Shown here in pieces: positions 1 to 13,206 of a DNA stretch of 64,000 nt; within the stretch, counting starts at the first letter, position 1, and each line of letters begins with the position of its first letter. The notes beneath the pieces were generated by a model. It saw nothing but the letters and a program-made list of their open reading frames with translations, had not been told where the DNA came from and searched no databases. The DNA lies in the NCBI GenBank assembly GCA_034766995.1, contig CM068317.1:38120749-38184748 (forward strand), written 5' to 3'. The DNA is from Acanthacorydalis orientalis. Taxonomy: Eukaryota > Arthropoda > Insecta > Megaloptera > Corydalidae. The position numbers and the translations under genes were made by a program.

Positions 1-760
1 ACGTTCAAAATGGATTTGGTCGATAAAAATATTAGAAAGAATATAAAAAAAAAACAATATTAAATCAGTTACAATTTTCGTGACAAATTATTATAATTCT
101 GGACCGTGAATAGCTAAAATAGATGTTAATAGATTGACATGTCCAGTTATAATAGAAATCTTATATGAATAAAAAAAATCAGAAAATTGATCAGTTTTAT
201 ACATCACACTGTTCTAGTAATCTTTTATAAAACTCTATTAAAACCAAAAAGTTAATCAAAAATGAAACAATTATTTCTACGTATGATACTTAAACAGATA
301 ATTAAACAACGATAAAAAACTACTCTTATCTCATATTCATGCGTATCACAATCATTTAAATTATAATTGATTTGTAAGTATAAAATAAATAAAAAAAAAG
401 AAGCCACGATACAAAACGCGCAGTGATTAGAATAATGAGAGCGGGGAATTTTTTTAACAGTTGGTATTTTAACTGTTGCTCTTAATGCGTCCTAACTTTA
501 ATGTCGTAACAAACATTATGACTTTATTATCCTTAAGTATTGAAGCGGCATTGCAAAATAACTCGAATTAATTGTCTTGTCTCATTAGTATAATAGTAGT
601 TTGATTTGTATCAGGTTTCATGACATATCAACTTCCTTACGTTTGTGAGATACATGCCGAATTTATTTGATTTATTTTCTTAATTATGTACACACAATCT
701 CACAAAAAATTGTCAATATAATTTATGAATTTTTTTACACACATTACACAGATATGAACG

Positions 761-761
<1 letters not shown>

Positions 762-808
<47 letters not shown>
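762..808. repeat. (TA)n microsatellite
   Basis: 47 bp of uninterrupted TA. Confidence 0.95.
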
Positions 809-811
<3 letters not shown>

Positions 812-1022
812 TATCTATTAATGAATATATTTGTATAGTAAGGTCAATATAACCTAATAAATTATACTTAATACAGATATAATTTTAATATACTTCCTTA
901 ATAATAAACCGCTTCCCACTTATTATTTTCATAAATTGTAAAGAATATCATTAAAATGTTACTTATGATTTACTGGTCATGAAAATATTTTATTTAATAA
1001 TATTTGTCAAAACAGCAATCTA

Positions 1023-2293
1023 TTAGGTAGGTGCAAAAATGATTGCGGTTTCTATCATTTTAAGTTTGACGCCGATTTTTCTAGTTGCCGTTATCTTTTG
1101 TTATAGTCATGCGACACATCATTGTAAACAATGATATTAGGACCACTGATTTCAGCTTATGTCTATTGTTTTCATTCTTTAGTATTGTTGGGTATAACCT
1201 CTTAAATTAGTCGTGGAAAAAAGAAAATTCGGGCTAATTTGTTGTATAAGTTTAAATTGGGACGTAAAGCAACAGAAACTGCCCGAAATATCAAATTTTG
1301 TTTTTGACAATTAGTGAACGTACAGTTGAACACTGGTTCCAAAAATTTCGTGTGGAAACGAAAGCTGTGATGATGAGGAGGTTCGTGCAGTCCTTCAGCT
1401 ATAGACAATAATGACTTAAGAATCATTATTGAAGCGAATCCACGTAAAACAACTCGGGAGGTGGCAGAAGAACTCAATTGTTGATTATTCAACAGTTGTT
1501 CGGAATTTGAGCCTAATTGGAAAAACAAAAAAGCTCGATAAATGGATGCCGTGTGAACTAAACGAACATCAAGCAATTCAGCGATACGAAGTCTGCTTTG
1601 CTTTTCTTTTGCATAACAAAAATTATCTCTTTCTTGATCGCATTGTCACATGTGATGAAAAGTGGATTCTAGACAACAATCAGAAACGTTCATCACAGTG
1701 ACCAGACCGAGGGGACGCACCAAAACAGTTTCCTAAACCGAAACTTCAAGATTATGGTCACTGTTTGGCGATCGGCAAGTGGCATCATTCACTACAACTT
1801 CTTAAATCCTGGTGAAATAATAACAGCAGAAAAATATTGTCAGGAAATTAAAAAAATGCATGAAAAATTGTATCGTCTATGAACCAGTATTAGTCGAATC
1901 GAAGAGGATCAATTCTTCTTCATGAGAACGTCCGACCACACGTCTCACAAATGACTTCACAAAAATTAAATGAACTGGGTTATGAAACCTTACATCACCC
2001 TCCTTATTCTAAAGACTTGTCTCCGACATATCATCATTTTTTTAAACATTTGAGTAATTTCCTACGAGAGAAGGTTTTCAAAGATCAAGCATCAGCTCAA
2101 AGCGCTTTCGATAAATTCGTTAATTCCAGGACTCCACAATTCTGTCTTGTTGTAATAAACAAACTTGTTTCCCGTTAAGAGAAATGAGTGCATGCGAATG
2201 GTCTTTATTTTGATTAATAAATATAATTTTAACTGATATATGCGTCTTTGTATTCAATACATAAAAACCGCAATTATTTTTGCATCAACCTAA
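1023..2293 (+). mobile_element. Degenerate full-length mariner (cecropia-type) element
   Basis: The element is 1271 bp, flanked by TA at 1021-1022 and 2294-2295. The ends are inverted: TTAGGTAGGTGCAAAAAT on the left, and on the right the reverse complement reads TTAGGTTGATGCAAAAAT. Between them a mariner transposase can be followed in pieces. There is a helix-turn-helix start near 1213 (KIRANLLYKFKLGRKATETA) with GTG where ATG is expected, then LGRWQKNSIVDYSTVV, then the first catalytic Asp in VTCDEKWIL (about 1645). The second catalytic position reads HEN instead of HDN and the third reads SPTYHHFF instead of SPTDYHFF. Several frameshifts and stops break the frame. TIR and protein resemble the cecropia-type elements that include Hsmar1. 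It is dead, with at least two of three catalytic acids lost. Confidence 0.88.
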
Positions 2294-2295
2294 TA

Positions 2296-5044
2296 TTATA
2301 TTATTTACTGGTTTTATAAAAATGATACTGAAATAAGTATCATTTTTATAAGTATACAAATTTGTTTTTAAAAAAAGACTCTTCTTAGCAATTTTTGTAA
2401 GTAGATGCGAATTAACATTATTTGTAATTAACATTTAATTGTATATATTTATTTTATTTGTTTAAATATGAATTAATTGATTTTCAACTTATATGATTTG
2501 TAAAGAAATTTAATAATCGACCGTAAAGGATTTCAACTTGATGAATGTACATTGAATGTACCAGACTATGTACACTGACAAACGAACCAAAGACCATGGA
2601 CGTATTGCCAAAAAGAACAAAACGAGCAACATAAACTTCTGATTTGTCGAATTCGCCTAAGGATCAATACTTTAAAATGGTAGTCATCCAACATATCTTA
2701 TGCACTATCCAACTATACAAAACAATAACGATTCACTTACAATCGATGCATTATTCTTATTCACTGAATCAAACAAATTGTAAGCAGAGTAAACTAGTCT
2801 GTGCGAAATCACAAAATAAATATTTCGTACAGTAAAAAATTCTTCATTTAACTTATTATTTATTTTTTGTTCTTCTTTTTTTTTGCTTATTTAAATTATT
2901 TTACATTAATAGTAAGATCAGATCTTATTGAATGTTAATTTATTAAAAAGATAATCTCTTTTTAAATGAACGATAATGTATGCAAGTAATCTGGATTCAA
3001 ACCGGCGACACATTGTCTGAATCGAAAACGTTTGATAATTTAATAAACATAACAGATCGAATTGGTTAAATAAACTCATCAAACGGTACACAAAAACATC
3101 TGTCACTTATTAGTCGTATTAGCTGCGACGAGAAGAAACAAATTCGATTACCGCAAAAACGGTAGCGTATTTAAACACCTGTAAAAATTAATTGATACAA
3201 CAATCTGAAAACAAAATCAACTATTGATCGCATCGGCCCGATGCATATTTTTCGACCAAACATTATTTATTGGTGTGAACATCAAAGATCACAAACAAAA
3301 TGAGCAACTATGTCGCATTGAATGAGCCGTATCATATCTTTGAAGCATTGTCGACGTAGAGAACTGAAGTCGGCTATCTAGCCCACATATTACAAGCCCA
3401 ACAACAAGCCGAGCGTGGCTATAACAGGCTATCAAGCGGACTGCTCTATTATTCTAGTCACTGTCTTGTCTCATTGCGGCGACTGTGATCGGCCAATCGG
3501 AATAATCCGTATAGACAGTTTACATGGCTTAAATTTGGTTTACACTAAACGTATTCCCAAAACACAACGTGTATTCTCATTAATTGACATACTATAAAAA
3601 AAATGTGCTTGTGTCCCTCTTGTAACCGCTGTTAATGTTCTACGCTTGTCGACCTGCATTCGTGTGTGGGTGTCTCAAACGATGGTCTGCGAACGGATCG
3701 TCTTAAACAACCATATCTTCTTCAGTCTCCACTCTGACTCATTATATACGTATTATTTTATTGCTGTAATATTGATGTTATTTATTGCTTTCAATTTGTA
3801 TTGCCTCGCAAAAATTTATTGTAGTCTAAAATGAACAAAACAAACATATCAGTGTGTACACATAAATAAATACATATGTATACACACATGTATATACATA
3901 TACATATATATCAATGAATATATGAATCTTTTTTTAAACTTGTTTTCGCACATTCGTCGACTTTCAGTTGCATTTAATTTATCGATGATAGTTTGCGACA
4001 ATCATTATTTTTTATGTAATCAATAAACAGTTTTATTAAATTCACAAATCGTACAAAATAAAAAAGGGGGAATAAATATTACTCGTAAGAAACAAAAAAA
4101 TATATAAAATTAAATTAAAACAAGGGTAAATCATCGATTAACGTGTCTTAATAATAAGCAATGGATGACTTACAACCTACACCGAGTTTAATTTTTATGT
4201 CTGATCAAAAATAATCCATAACAGATTTTTGATCATTTTTAATTGCTCCTCATATGCATTTCGGTGACGATAGCATCATCTCCGGAGTGTCAGAATAGAG
4301 AAAAATCGAATAGAGAGAAACTATCGAACTCTTAAAATAGACTCGAATTAATTCTACAATATCATTATTTTAAACAAATTGAAATATTAAACTAGTCAAA
4401 AAATTTTATGAGTATAGGTCGTGAGTACTTATAAAACATACACATTTTTAAAATAGACTCAAGCAGGAGAATAAAATAAATTTAAATGAATACATTTAAT
4501 TCATATACTTCTACTATCATCTTATACCAACCCTTTTTTTCATTGGAAAACATATTATTTAAAATATTTACCCCGGAAATCTCTAAATGACTTCATTTTT
4601 TGGATATCTGGAAACTTCGATATATACCTAGCCGCTAACTAATTTGAATAAATTGTTTGAAAAAAATTTAATAAATCAAAAATTTTATTAAATCGTTTCT
4701 ATTCATTAAATATATCAATATAATTTGAATTTTGAAACAAGATCTGTAGATAAAAATAATATCTTTTCTTGAACGCATTTTTACCATCAAATATAAATTT
4801 CATCAAATATATAAATAATCAGGTATTGAATCAGGTAATTTAAAGAGTACATCGATTATTTCATTTTTCATGTGTAAAATTTTTTTCTAAATAGTTTATA
4901 TTTGAATGAACATTTAAACATTCCTTTAAAAATATACCTAATATAGTCGTGAACTCATTATATCCGTACTATATATATATATATATATAAAGAAAAAATA
5001 AAAGAAAAATATGGGATTGATTTAGTTAAATCACAATTTTTTTG
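2296..5044. other. No gene recognised
   Basis: AT-rich DNA except 3110-3740, where composition is closer to normal (GATCGGCCAATCGG, GCCGAGCGTGGC). Frames there (60-62 codons) carry no motif I know. DR-A copy at 4190; short TA tract at 4971-4989. Confidence 0.5.
4190..4300 (+). repeat. Dispersed repeat family DR-A, copy at 4.2 kb
   Basis: TGTCTGATCAAAAATAATCC, TTTTTGATCATTTTTAATTG, then GCATTTCGGTGACGATAGCA and TCATCTCCGGAG. Other copies share the order TGTCTGA, TTGATTATTRATCA, ATTTCGATGA, ATCATC. Unclassified and non-coding. Confidence 0.5.
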
Positions 5045-5421
5045 TTACCCTTTGAATCCGGGCGTGGATCTAGAAATACATTGATCTTTTCCAAAAAAAT
5101 AACACTTTATTGTTTCAAAATTTTTCACATTCAACAGTTATGTCATTTCTGCAAATTTTCAATTGTAATCAATTTTTTCGCTTCCAATTATATGCTTACA
5201 ATGAAGAGATTTATGTTTTTCCAGATATTATCAACGATTTTCCACGATACATCAGATAAATGTGAAATTTCTAATGGTTAATCTGAAGTAACATATTTTT
5301 TCTTGTAACCGATAAATTTACAATTTTTATTTTGTTTATGATAAAAGATTGTCCAGTGAATTGAAAAATATCTGTTAAAAAATTTAGCACCCTTTCCTCC
5401 TCTCCAAATCGAAAAGGTTAA
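5045..5421 (+). repeat. TTAA-ended dispersed repeat, copy 1 (shortened)
   Basis: It starts TTACCCTTTGAATCCGGGCG and ends GAAAAGGTTAA, so both ends fit a piggyBac-style TTAA element with short inverted ends (TTAACCyTTT). It shares blocks with copies at 15585 and 42505: TTTTCAATTGTAATCAATTT, CGCTTCCAATTATATG and ATTATCAACGATTTTCCAC. Relative to them about 230 bp is missing between the first ~50 bp and the TTGTTTCAAAATTTTTCACA block. It is non-coding. Confidence 0.7.
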
Positions 5422-6557
5422 ACACATATCAAATGAATAAAAATAATTTTAAAAAAAATGTTCGATTTAATAATGATTTTACAGCAAAACAATTGCTTTA
5501 AATCAATGTATTGATGATACTGAATAAATAAAAATTCTTAGTGTCCTTTTATAAAGATACACGAGCCATTTCCTTACTGCTTTAACAATAAAACACCCCT
5601 TAATATTCAAATTAACATGACAGTGTTACAATACTTGTTATAATAATTTTTCATTATTCAAAATATTTATTTCTTAACTTTTCAAACCTCGTTAATAAAT
5701 TTCACGAAGCTTTTTTGTAACTCAATTTCTTTACTGTACACAGATTTGATTTATGTCATGATGTGCTGTTCAAGACAAAAATTTATTGCCATTTTTACTT
5801 AATCCTTTCCAGTATTTATGTATCTGCTTTTCATGAATTATTTTTTTAATATATATATATATATATATACAGGTTTCTTTATATAATCAATTTATTATAA
5901 GCATATCATTGTTTCTTTTACGGTTCCTTTTAACTTCAATTTTTCATTTCATAAAATATTAATTTTATTACAATTTGTATTATTACGTTATGATATGTTT
6001 CATAATTTTTAAATTGAACGAATCTATTTAACACTTGTGAGATTAATTGTAACAATTTGTAATTTCGTTGAAATGCATACACTTTTTAATATTTTTTTAA
6101 GTATTATATATAACCTTTTAAAATTTATTTCATTTTATTCTCCATAAACATATTTATTTTATAATAAACGTGTCGCCTGTTTGTTTATTTTAAAAATAAA
6201 ATATGTTCTTCACTTTAAAAACAGAACTTTTTGTTTTGAAATGTACAATTAAGCTGACCATTCTTTGAGAATAAAGTAGGACACTTTCTGCACAAGAATT
6301 CTCCTTCGAGAAATAATCGTTTTTGTAATTTCTAATAAGAAATAAAAATACTTTTTCCCAGTTAAACAAGTGTAAATTCATAATAGTTAATAAACTAAAA
6401 ACTATATTGTAAATTCATTAAATTTAAGTATGTATTTAACTGAAAATATCAAAATTATTAATATTGTACAAAATACAGTTCAGATATATCAATAATTTAA
6501 TGTCATGTATAAAGTATAACCGTGAACTTTATAGACATTTTAAATCCCTGTTAACGC

Positions 6558-6829
6558 TTTACCCCTTGTGCTTGTATTTAAAAAAATCATACAAAGTGGC
6601 TAGTTAAATTGAAAGGAAGTATCTATTGGTTTTGTTCGTTATCATTTCCAAAATATCTTTGGTTAGAACCTCATAAAATACATCTAAAACTGAAGCATTC
6701 TTTCCTAGCCTATGCAGGGGTACCGAATTTATTCCTTCTCCCTCTTCATTATCCCATACTTCGTGATTGACTGATAGTTTTTTTTGCCAGTTCACGAGTT
6801 AGATTCGTGATTCATGCACAAGGGGTTAA
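6558..6829 (-). mobile_element. piggyBac-like deletion derivative
   Basis: The ends are inverted over ACCCCTTGTGC (left TTTACCCCTTGTGCTTGTAT; right, inward, TTAACCCCTTGTGCATGAAT) with TTAA at 6826-6829 and a one-base variant at the left. A subterminal CACGAGTTAGATTCGTG inverted repeat sits near the right end, as piggyBac elements often have. A 63-residue frame on the minus strand (6795-6604) contains VLDVFYEVLTKDILEMITNK then TNRY, matching the start of the piggyBac transposase core (pattern FxxFxxxELLExIxxxTNxY). The catalytic region is absent. Confidence 0.68.
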
Positions 6830-9104
6830 GCGACATAGAGTACATTCTTGAATCCTGCCAAAATTGAATACTGTAATCATCTTATGTATATTGAAAAAGT
6901 AATGTAAACAATCAATAAATATATTGTTTATATATTTCCATAATAAATGATACAGCGTTGAATTTACTGTTATAAAAAAAAATTAAAATTGTCTCAAATC
7001 AGACAGTATCCTAACATAACCTAACAAAACACAAAATGGAACATTTTTAGATGTGAAAAGTAGCTATCAGCGCCGCGGTATGCACCTGCCATGTTGGATT
7101 ATGCTTGATTACGTAGCAGATACGTCACAGATCGTATCTAGTTACCAGCGTGACCACTATATGGCGTGCTGGTAGTCGGTCTCGGACTGTATTGGCAACC
7201 CTTCCATCATAATTCCATCATATCTTTATAGTACGACAGAGACGCACACACTAATTAAACTCAGAAACACACTGTTCGTCTTTATTCCTGTTAATGCGCC
7301 ATTATGATTGACTAGATATCGCCCAAATACAATCTGTCTTTTCCGATCTTGACTTCGTTTCGTTGAGGTTATGTTTGTAGCTCGGTGCGAGCGGAACAGA
7401 ACGATACGAAACGGTCGATTGTTGCAGGCATGCTTCTACTCGAAACGGCCTTATCGATATTGAGTATAAACGAGATCAAATCAGTTTTTATGTAGACATG
7501 TTTGTTTAAGATTCGAAAATATGTAGATGCAGTTTAATAGCTGCTGGCAGCATGCATGTACGTGCTCATTGTTTTTTAAGAATTTTTCACAGTTGACGGG
7601 AATGTCTTTCTTCGAGCATTTAGAAAACATTTTTGTTGCGAATGTTATTTATTTTTTGGAACTTAATCATACGACGAATTAATTATAATATTTTTGTTAT
7701 TTCTGTAACATATTAATACAAACAACAAAATAGAAACAACCTAAAACAACAAGTAAATATATTAATTGTTTGATTCGTGTACTATTTTATTCTTTTATTT
7801 ATATATGCAAAAATATATAAATAAAAATACTTACTTCGAATTAACTATAAGAATTATACTTGAACCAAATTTTTTTATTCAAAATATTGTACAAGTCAAA
7901 TACTCTAATTGATATCACTTTAATATATAATAAAAAATAATCCAATTATGTGAAATACTACAAATCTATTGGTGGAAAATTCAATGTTTACATTGGATAT
8001 GAAGAAAGTTTCATTTTTCAATTAAGTATTATGGACTATTTGTTGTGAAATGTGGGATTGTGTAAATGTATAAACCAGATACTAGGTTAATATACTGTCA
8101 CATTTTAAATGCATGATTTTTTAGTAAAAATGAAATTTGTGTAATTACTAAATAAATGTTATTCATACAAAGTACACTTGAAAATTTCAGTACGCTTCTG
8201 CTAATGATATAAAAAATATATTTTTTATAAAAATCCTCATTTTTAGAATTGATGAAGTTTTCGTAGCTGGTTTAGATAAATATTTTATATTGATATTTTA
8301 AACATTCCATTTTTCGTTATAAAAATCAGAAATACATCAAAAAAGTGCTTCCTGTCGTACAGCTACATCTCGAAAGCCCTGTGCGGTACGAGAAGGAACG
8401 ATTTGTAGAATAGAAAAACGCATTTAAAGCGCTTCGGCGTTCGTTATTCGGTGCTTCTTAATTACAGTCAGCTATGTAGAGTAAAAACGCAAGAGGGGGA
8501 AAAGATATTTTTGCTCTATCGCAGTTTACGTTACAACAGGGAGCACTGTACTGATGAAAATTCCAACATGTATGCGAAAAAGTGTCATCCTTCTCTTTGA
8601 CTCAATTTTGCAAACTATCTATTGCAATAAATGTAGGGAGGGATTGTCTTGAGTCAACATTACAACATATTAAATCACAAATATGATTGATCTTAGAAAG
8701 AGACTAGTTGATCTGTCTCGTCCACTTTCACTCTTGTAACGACTTCATTAATGTTCTAAATTTCTTACACAGAATTGTGCCTGAATTCGAATTTACACTG
8801 AAACGTTATACAAATTTACTTTTATTCAATGTCTACTTCAATTAACGATTATTCTCTATCATACAGTCGCACAGAAAAAATAAAATATTTTTTAAAAAAC
8901 ATACATCACATTTTGATTTAATACATAATCATATCTTTTTCGAAATAAATATACTTAATAAGAAAGACACCTTATAAAATATGAATATATAAAATTTCCT
9001 TTTCAAAACCGATTAATTGTTTTTCTTTTACTAACGAAATCCTGCTTTTACTAAAGAAAATATTTTGTCTTTCATTGTGAAACACTATACGTTTATATAC
9101 ATAA

Positions 9105-9112
<8 letters not shown>

Positions 9113-9148
<36 letters not shown>
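9113..9148. repeat. (TA)n microsatellite
   Basis: 36 bp of TA between (CA)n on the left and a TGTGTATG run on the right. Confidence 0.95.
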
Positions 9149-9154
<6 letters not shown>

Positions 9155-10448
9155 ATGTATATCTGTATTTATAATTCATTCTCGCCATTGAATCGCATGC
9201 ATTTAATTAATTACCTTTTTCTACATTAATAAACACATATTAAACAAGTTACACTAGTATTCGTCAATAATGACAACGCAAAGTTGAAAACATACTCACC
9301 TTTTATATTATCTTAGATACACTCGGTTTTTTTTTGCAACTGTAACCTCAATTTGTCAAACATGATATGCTCAGAGAGATGTCTCAATACGTATAAATAG
9401 ACCAGCTTAGAATATTAAGAAGCTGTGGTCTAATCTGTTGTTGATTAAGTTAACTATGCGATTAGATTAACAAATGACATGTGTATCCAACTGCCAGCCA
9501 ATGACACGACGGTATGCATATAAAAATCAAGATGGCTTTTTATGATATTTATTGCCATAAATAAATTTCGTCTAAATCCAAACAAATAAGTGTTTTTTTT
9601 AATTCCTTTCTCTTCACGTTTTATGTATCGCTTCGCTCATGTTTTCGTTTAATCTCTGCCATTTTGTTAAATTAACTATTTAGTTATAATTAAGTATGCT
9701 CTGAGTATTCTTGTGCGACCACGGCATATATTACTTGTGACATGAACGTATTAAAACGTATATAAGTAAATAAATAAATGGCTACGTTTTGTGAATGAAT
9801 CATATTAATATCTCTTTAAACGGACACGCAAAAATTATATATTCGTGTGTTACTAAAACGCTACCTCCGTAAGAAAATCACCCGGCTGATTATTTACAAC
9901 AAAATATGTTTAGTTAATGGATATTATTATTTATTTTTATTGATTTTTTTTCCGTAATGGCCCCATCTATATTCTATCACTTAATTTGAATAATTTCTAT
10001 TAATTTAGTTATTAACATAATATGAAAATTTATGATTTCGAGTAACTTATTTCGTGTAATATATTGAAAAATGCATAGACCATTATGGTTCGGTTTTAAA
10101 TTTCAGTCATCTCTTAATCATTTTTATTTCATTATTCGATAGAATACCAATATAGATTCATATTTCCTATTTCAAGTTTAAAATGTTTGTCTTTATATCT
10201 CATATGCACACGTTATTAATCCTGCCTTCCAGTTTTCTTCATTGAATAACCAGCTAATTTGTTTGTTACGATTGAATTCCATACTTGTTCTTTCTTTAGG
10301 TAGCGTTTTACAAATTTAGATTTTTTGGAAAAAAATTTTGGTTCTAAACTTTTCATATGTAATCAATTCTTTCATCATGGTTCCTAGATAATTCTCTTAA
10401 TCGATACCAGGAGGCTCTGCCTTATACTCGCTACATTCGCTTACCTCC

Positions 10449-10479
10449 GGGACTCCGCCCTCACTCGCTTTGCTCGCTC
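10449..10479 (+). repeat. Short GC-rich motif, copy 1
   Basis: GGGACTCCGCCC, TCACTCGCTT, TGCTCGCTC. It resembles the reverse complement of 50840-50872 and, like it, sits beside a (TA)n tract. Confidence 0.4.
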
Positions 10480-10527
10480 TCCCGATTCGTTTCGTTCGTA
10501 TCGCACATATTCGCTTAATATCATTAG

Positions 10528-10533
<6 letters not shown>

Positions 10534-10583
<50 letters not shown>
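10534..10583. repeat. (TA)n microsatellite
   Basis: 50 bp of TA, ~55 bp after the GC-rich motif at 10449. Confidence 0.95.
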
Positions 10584-10587
<4 letters not shown>

Positions 10588-12381
10588 ATATGCTATATAA
10601 TCATTCTCACAGATATATTGCTTTGTTGAATGCTAGTGAGTGTTCCTCTAGCAGTTATATTGCAACGTAGTTATTTTATAAAGTCGCACATTTCATTATA
10701 GTTGTTATAGGGATGACGACTTTGAAGGGGCATGAGGTGGAAGGAGGATACTCCAGGCGGGGACGTAATTTGGTTGTCGTTGCTATGTAGATTTTTTGAA
10801 AGTTTTCCCTCATATTTCACGAATCAAGCATCGCACTCATACACTAAGAACATACAATATGAGGACAGAATTTGATTTCGGGGAAACTCCATCCCCGGGG
10901 GACGACCGAACATATGAAGACACTAACATGACAACACGATCAACATTTCCTTTAAAATTCGTGGAAAAGAAATTGTAGTTGTTATGATACCAATAATATC
11001 ATAATTTTTCGTGAAAATTTCGTCTAACTTCGGGTGTCGTAGTTAATAATAAATGTAAAATCTCTACACGTTTCTTTAAAAATCTTTGTATTGTTAAAAT
11101 ATTTTATATTTTAATCACCGTTTCAATTATCAAATCGTTTCCTTAATTATATTGGCATCCAAATATAATTTTAAATCATGATACTAATATACTCTATACA
11201 TTTTTATTATTTTTCGCTCTTCCTGAAAATATTCTTTTCATACATTTTTATAGTTGTCTTTAGTTCATATATTTGTTATTTAGATGCTGTGCTTATTGTA
11301 CTTAACAGATAATAAGACCATGATTATTATAAACATGTAAATAAATACAAACAAAACAATTAGAAATGAAAGAAAATGTTGATATTTTAAAAAAACTGAT
11401 ATAGATAATAACCCGAAGAAAAATTTTTCAATTTTTATTATTTTTATTAAGAAATACCTTTTTTATATACTTATTTTTGAAGAAATGTATATAAATGGGA
11501 AACAAATTTAATATTGTTTAAAAAATCTGGAAAAAATAAAAAAAAATACTTTAAATCCTTGAAATAAAAAAACAAAATATAAATCGAAATGGTTACTCAA
11601 TGTTACATGAACTATACATCTGTTTTTTCGAATCACGTAGTTCAGTTTTCAGATTGTAATCAAATTATTCCTCGAATGCCGAATAAATCTTGTATTTATA
11701 AATTGTCAAATATTAATTACACATTTAAAATATGTTCCAAGATATTAAACACATACGTAAACATGCTTTATAAATGTTGAACGGGCAATTATTTTTTACT
11801 GCGTGCATGTAAAAAAGTCTGCTCAAATTATTGAAATGTTCTAGCATTTATATAAATCTTCACGGATCAGGTGTAGTGCAGACTAATTAATTTGTCGGTT
11901 TTAATTCAACTGGTCGTGGGTTTAATTTGTATCGAGTTTCGATTGATTACACTGTATATTTTATATTTGGAACTTTTCAAACTTGATAGCCATACTTAAT
12001 CATTGTTTTGTAATCGATTTATTTAATTATTTGTTTCAAATACAATTGAACTGCCGTTTTTCATTTTACAAAAATTATCGATTCCTTTCATGATTTTCGA
12101 TAATTGTTATCTATTTATATTTAAAAAAAAATTTAACAGTATCTTAGTAAAATGTAGGACTATGTCAATTAATCAATTATCTTCTTATTTTTTAGTATAT
12201 TTTCATTATTTCTTGACAACAACAAAAGTTTTAAAACCAACGTTGTGTTGTTCATTCATTGACAGTTTCTGCATCAAATTCATTGACAGTTCTTGTATAC
12301 ACCACAACTTGTTTATTACTTAACTAAAATTTGTACAAGAAAATGACTCATGTCTACTTTAAAGTTATATATATATATATA

Positions 12382-13206
12382 TAGGTCGTTTGAAAGGTAT
12401 GGTAAAAAAGTAAGTTAAACTTTATTTCTCGGAAAAAGTCGATTTTATTTCTCAGCATAGTCTCCACTGAGGATATACACTTGGTCCAGCGAGTCTGGAA
12501 AATCTGGAGAGTCTGACCGATGGCGGTCACATGCTCATTCGATGAGAATTTCTTCCCACCGAGCCAAATTTTCAAGTTTGGAAGGAGGAAGAAGTCGCAC
12601 GAGGCGAAGTCCGAAGAATAGAGTTGATGTGGAATCAATTCGAAGCCTAGTTCGTACAATTTTGCCATTTCTATGGACCGATTGTGGTACGGCGCGTTGT
12701 TCTGGTGAAAGAGCACTTTTCTGTTTTCCAATCTTGGCCGTTTTTGTTTCATCTCTTCTTTCAAACGGTTCAATAATGTTGTATATTAGGCTTCTGTCAT
12801 CGTTTATCTCTTCGTTAAGTAATCGATCAGGATGATTCCTTGAGAATTCGAAAAAAAACAGTGGCCATCACTTTCCCAGTCGACAAAACGTCTTCGCCTT
12901 CTTCGGCGCACTTTCACCAGTCGTTGTTCACTGCTTTGACTGCTGCTTCGACTCAAGTGTGTAGTAATGGATCCATGTTTCATCTATGATGATAAATCGA
13001 CGCAAAAGTCCTACTCATTTTTTCCATTTTTGCGGAGACTATTACAATGCTCGCTTTAAACATCTATAGAACATGAACAACCTGTCGTTTCTGGCTGAAA
13101 TTTCCCCTAAGCTAATTTTAAAAGTGACACTTGATAGCCGTAACGTTACCAAATGAATGGTGGCTCCATATCATAAAAAATTATCAAACTTATCGAACAA
13201 CCCACG
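12382..13206 (-). mobile_element. Mauritiana-type mariner remnant, internally deleted
   Basis: The transposase reads on the minus strand. First comes the catalytic motif DETWIHYY (near 12985). After frame breaks come RLKEEMKQKRPRLENRKVLF, HQNNAPYHN and YELGFELIPHQLYSSDFASC, then GKKFSSNEHV (down to about 12500). The second catalytic Asp is Asn (HQNN for HQDN). The third Asp is kept, with the 34-residue spacing of DD34D enzymes intact. The ends are weakly inverted (TAGGTCGTTTGAAAGGTATG; other end read inward GGGTTGTTCGATAAGTTTG). (TA)n tracts touch both ends. At about 825 bp it lacks most of the N-terminal part. Confidence 0.75.

Larger units (their letters stand above)
6830..12365. other. No gene recognised
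   Basis: AT-rich. Three less AT-rich patches stand out: 7060-7320, 8340-8600 and 10390-10510. Region 10700-10980 is purine-rich on the plus strand (GAAGGGGCATGAGGTGGAAG). None has a convincing reading frame or RNA gene. Confidence 0.5.

Noticed and set aside
1202..1576. 124-codon frame antisense to the first mariner
   Set aside because: It is the shadow of the degenerate transposase, whose sense-strand motifs are clear.
12542..12835. 97-codon plus-strand frame rich in Arg and Ser
   Set aside because: Antisense to the mauritiana-type mariner transposase.
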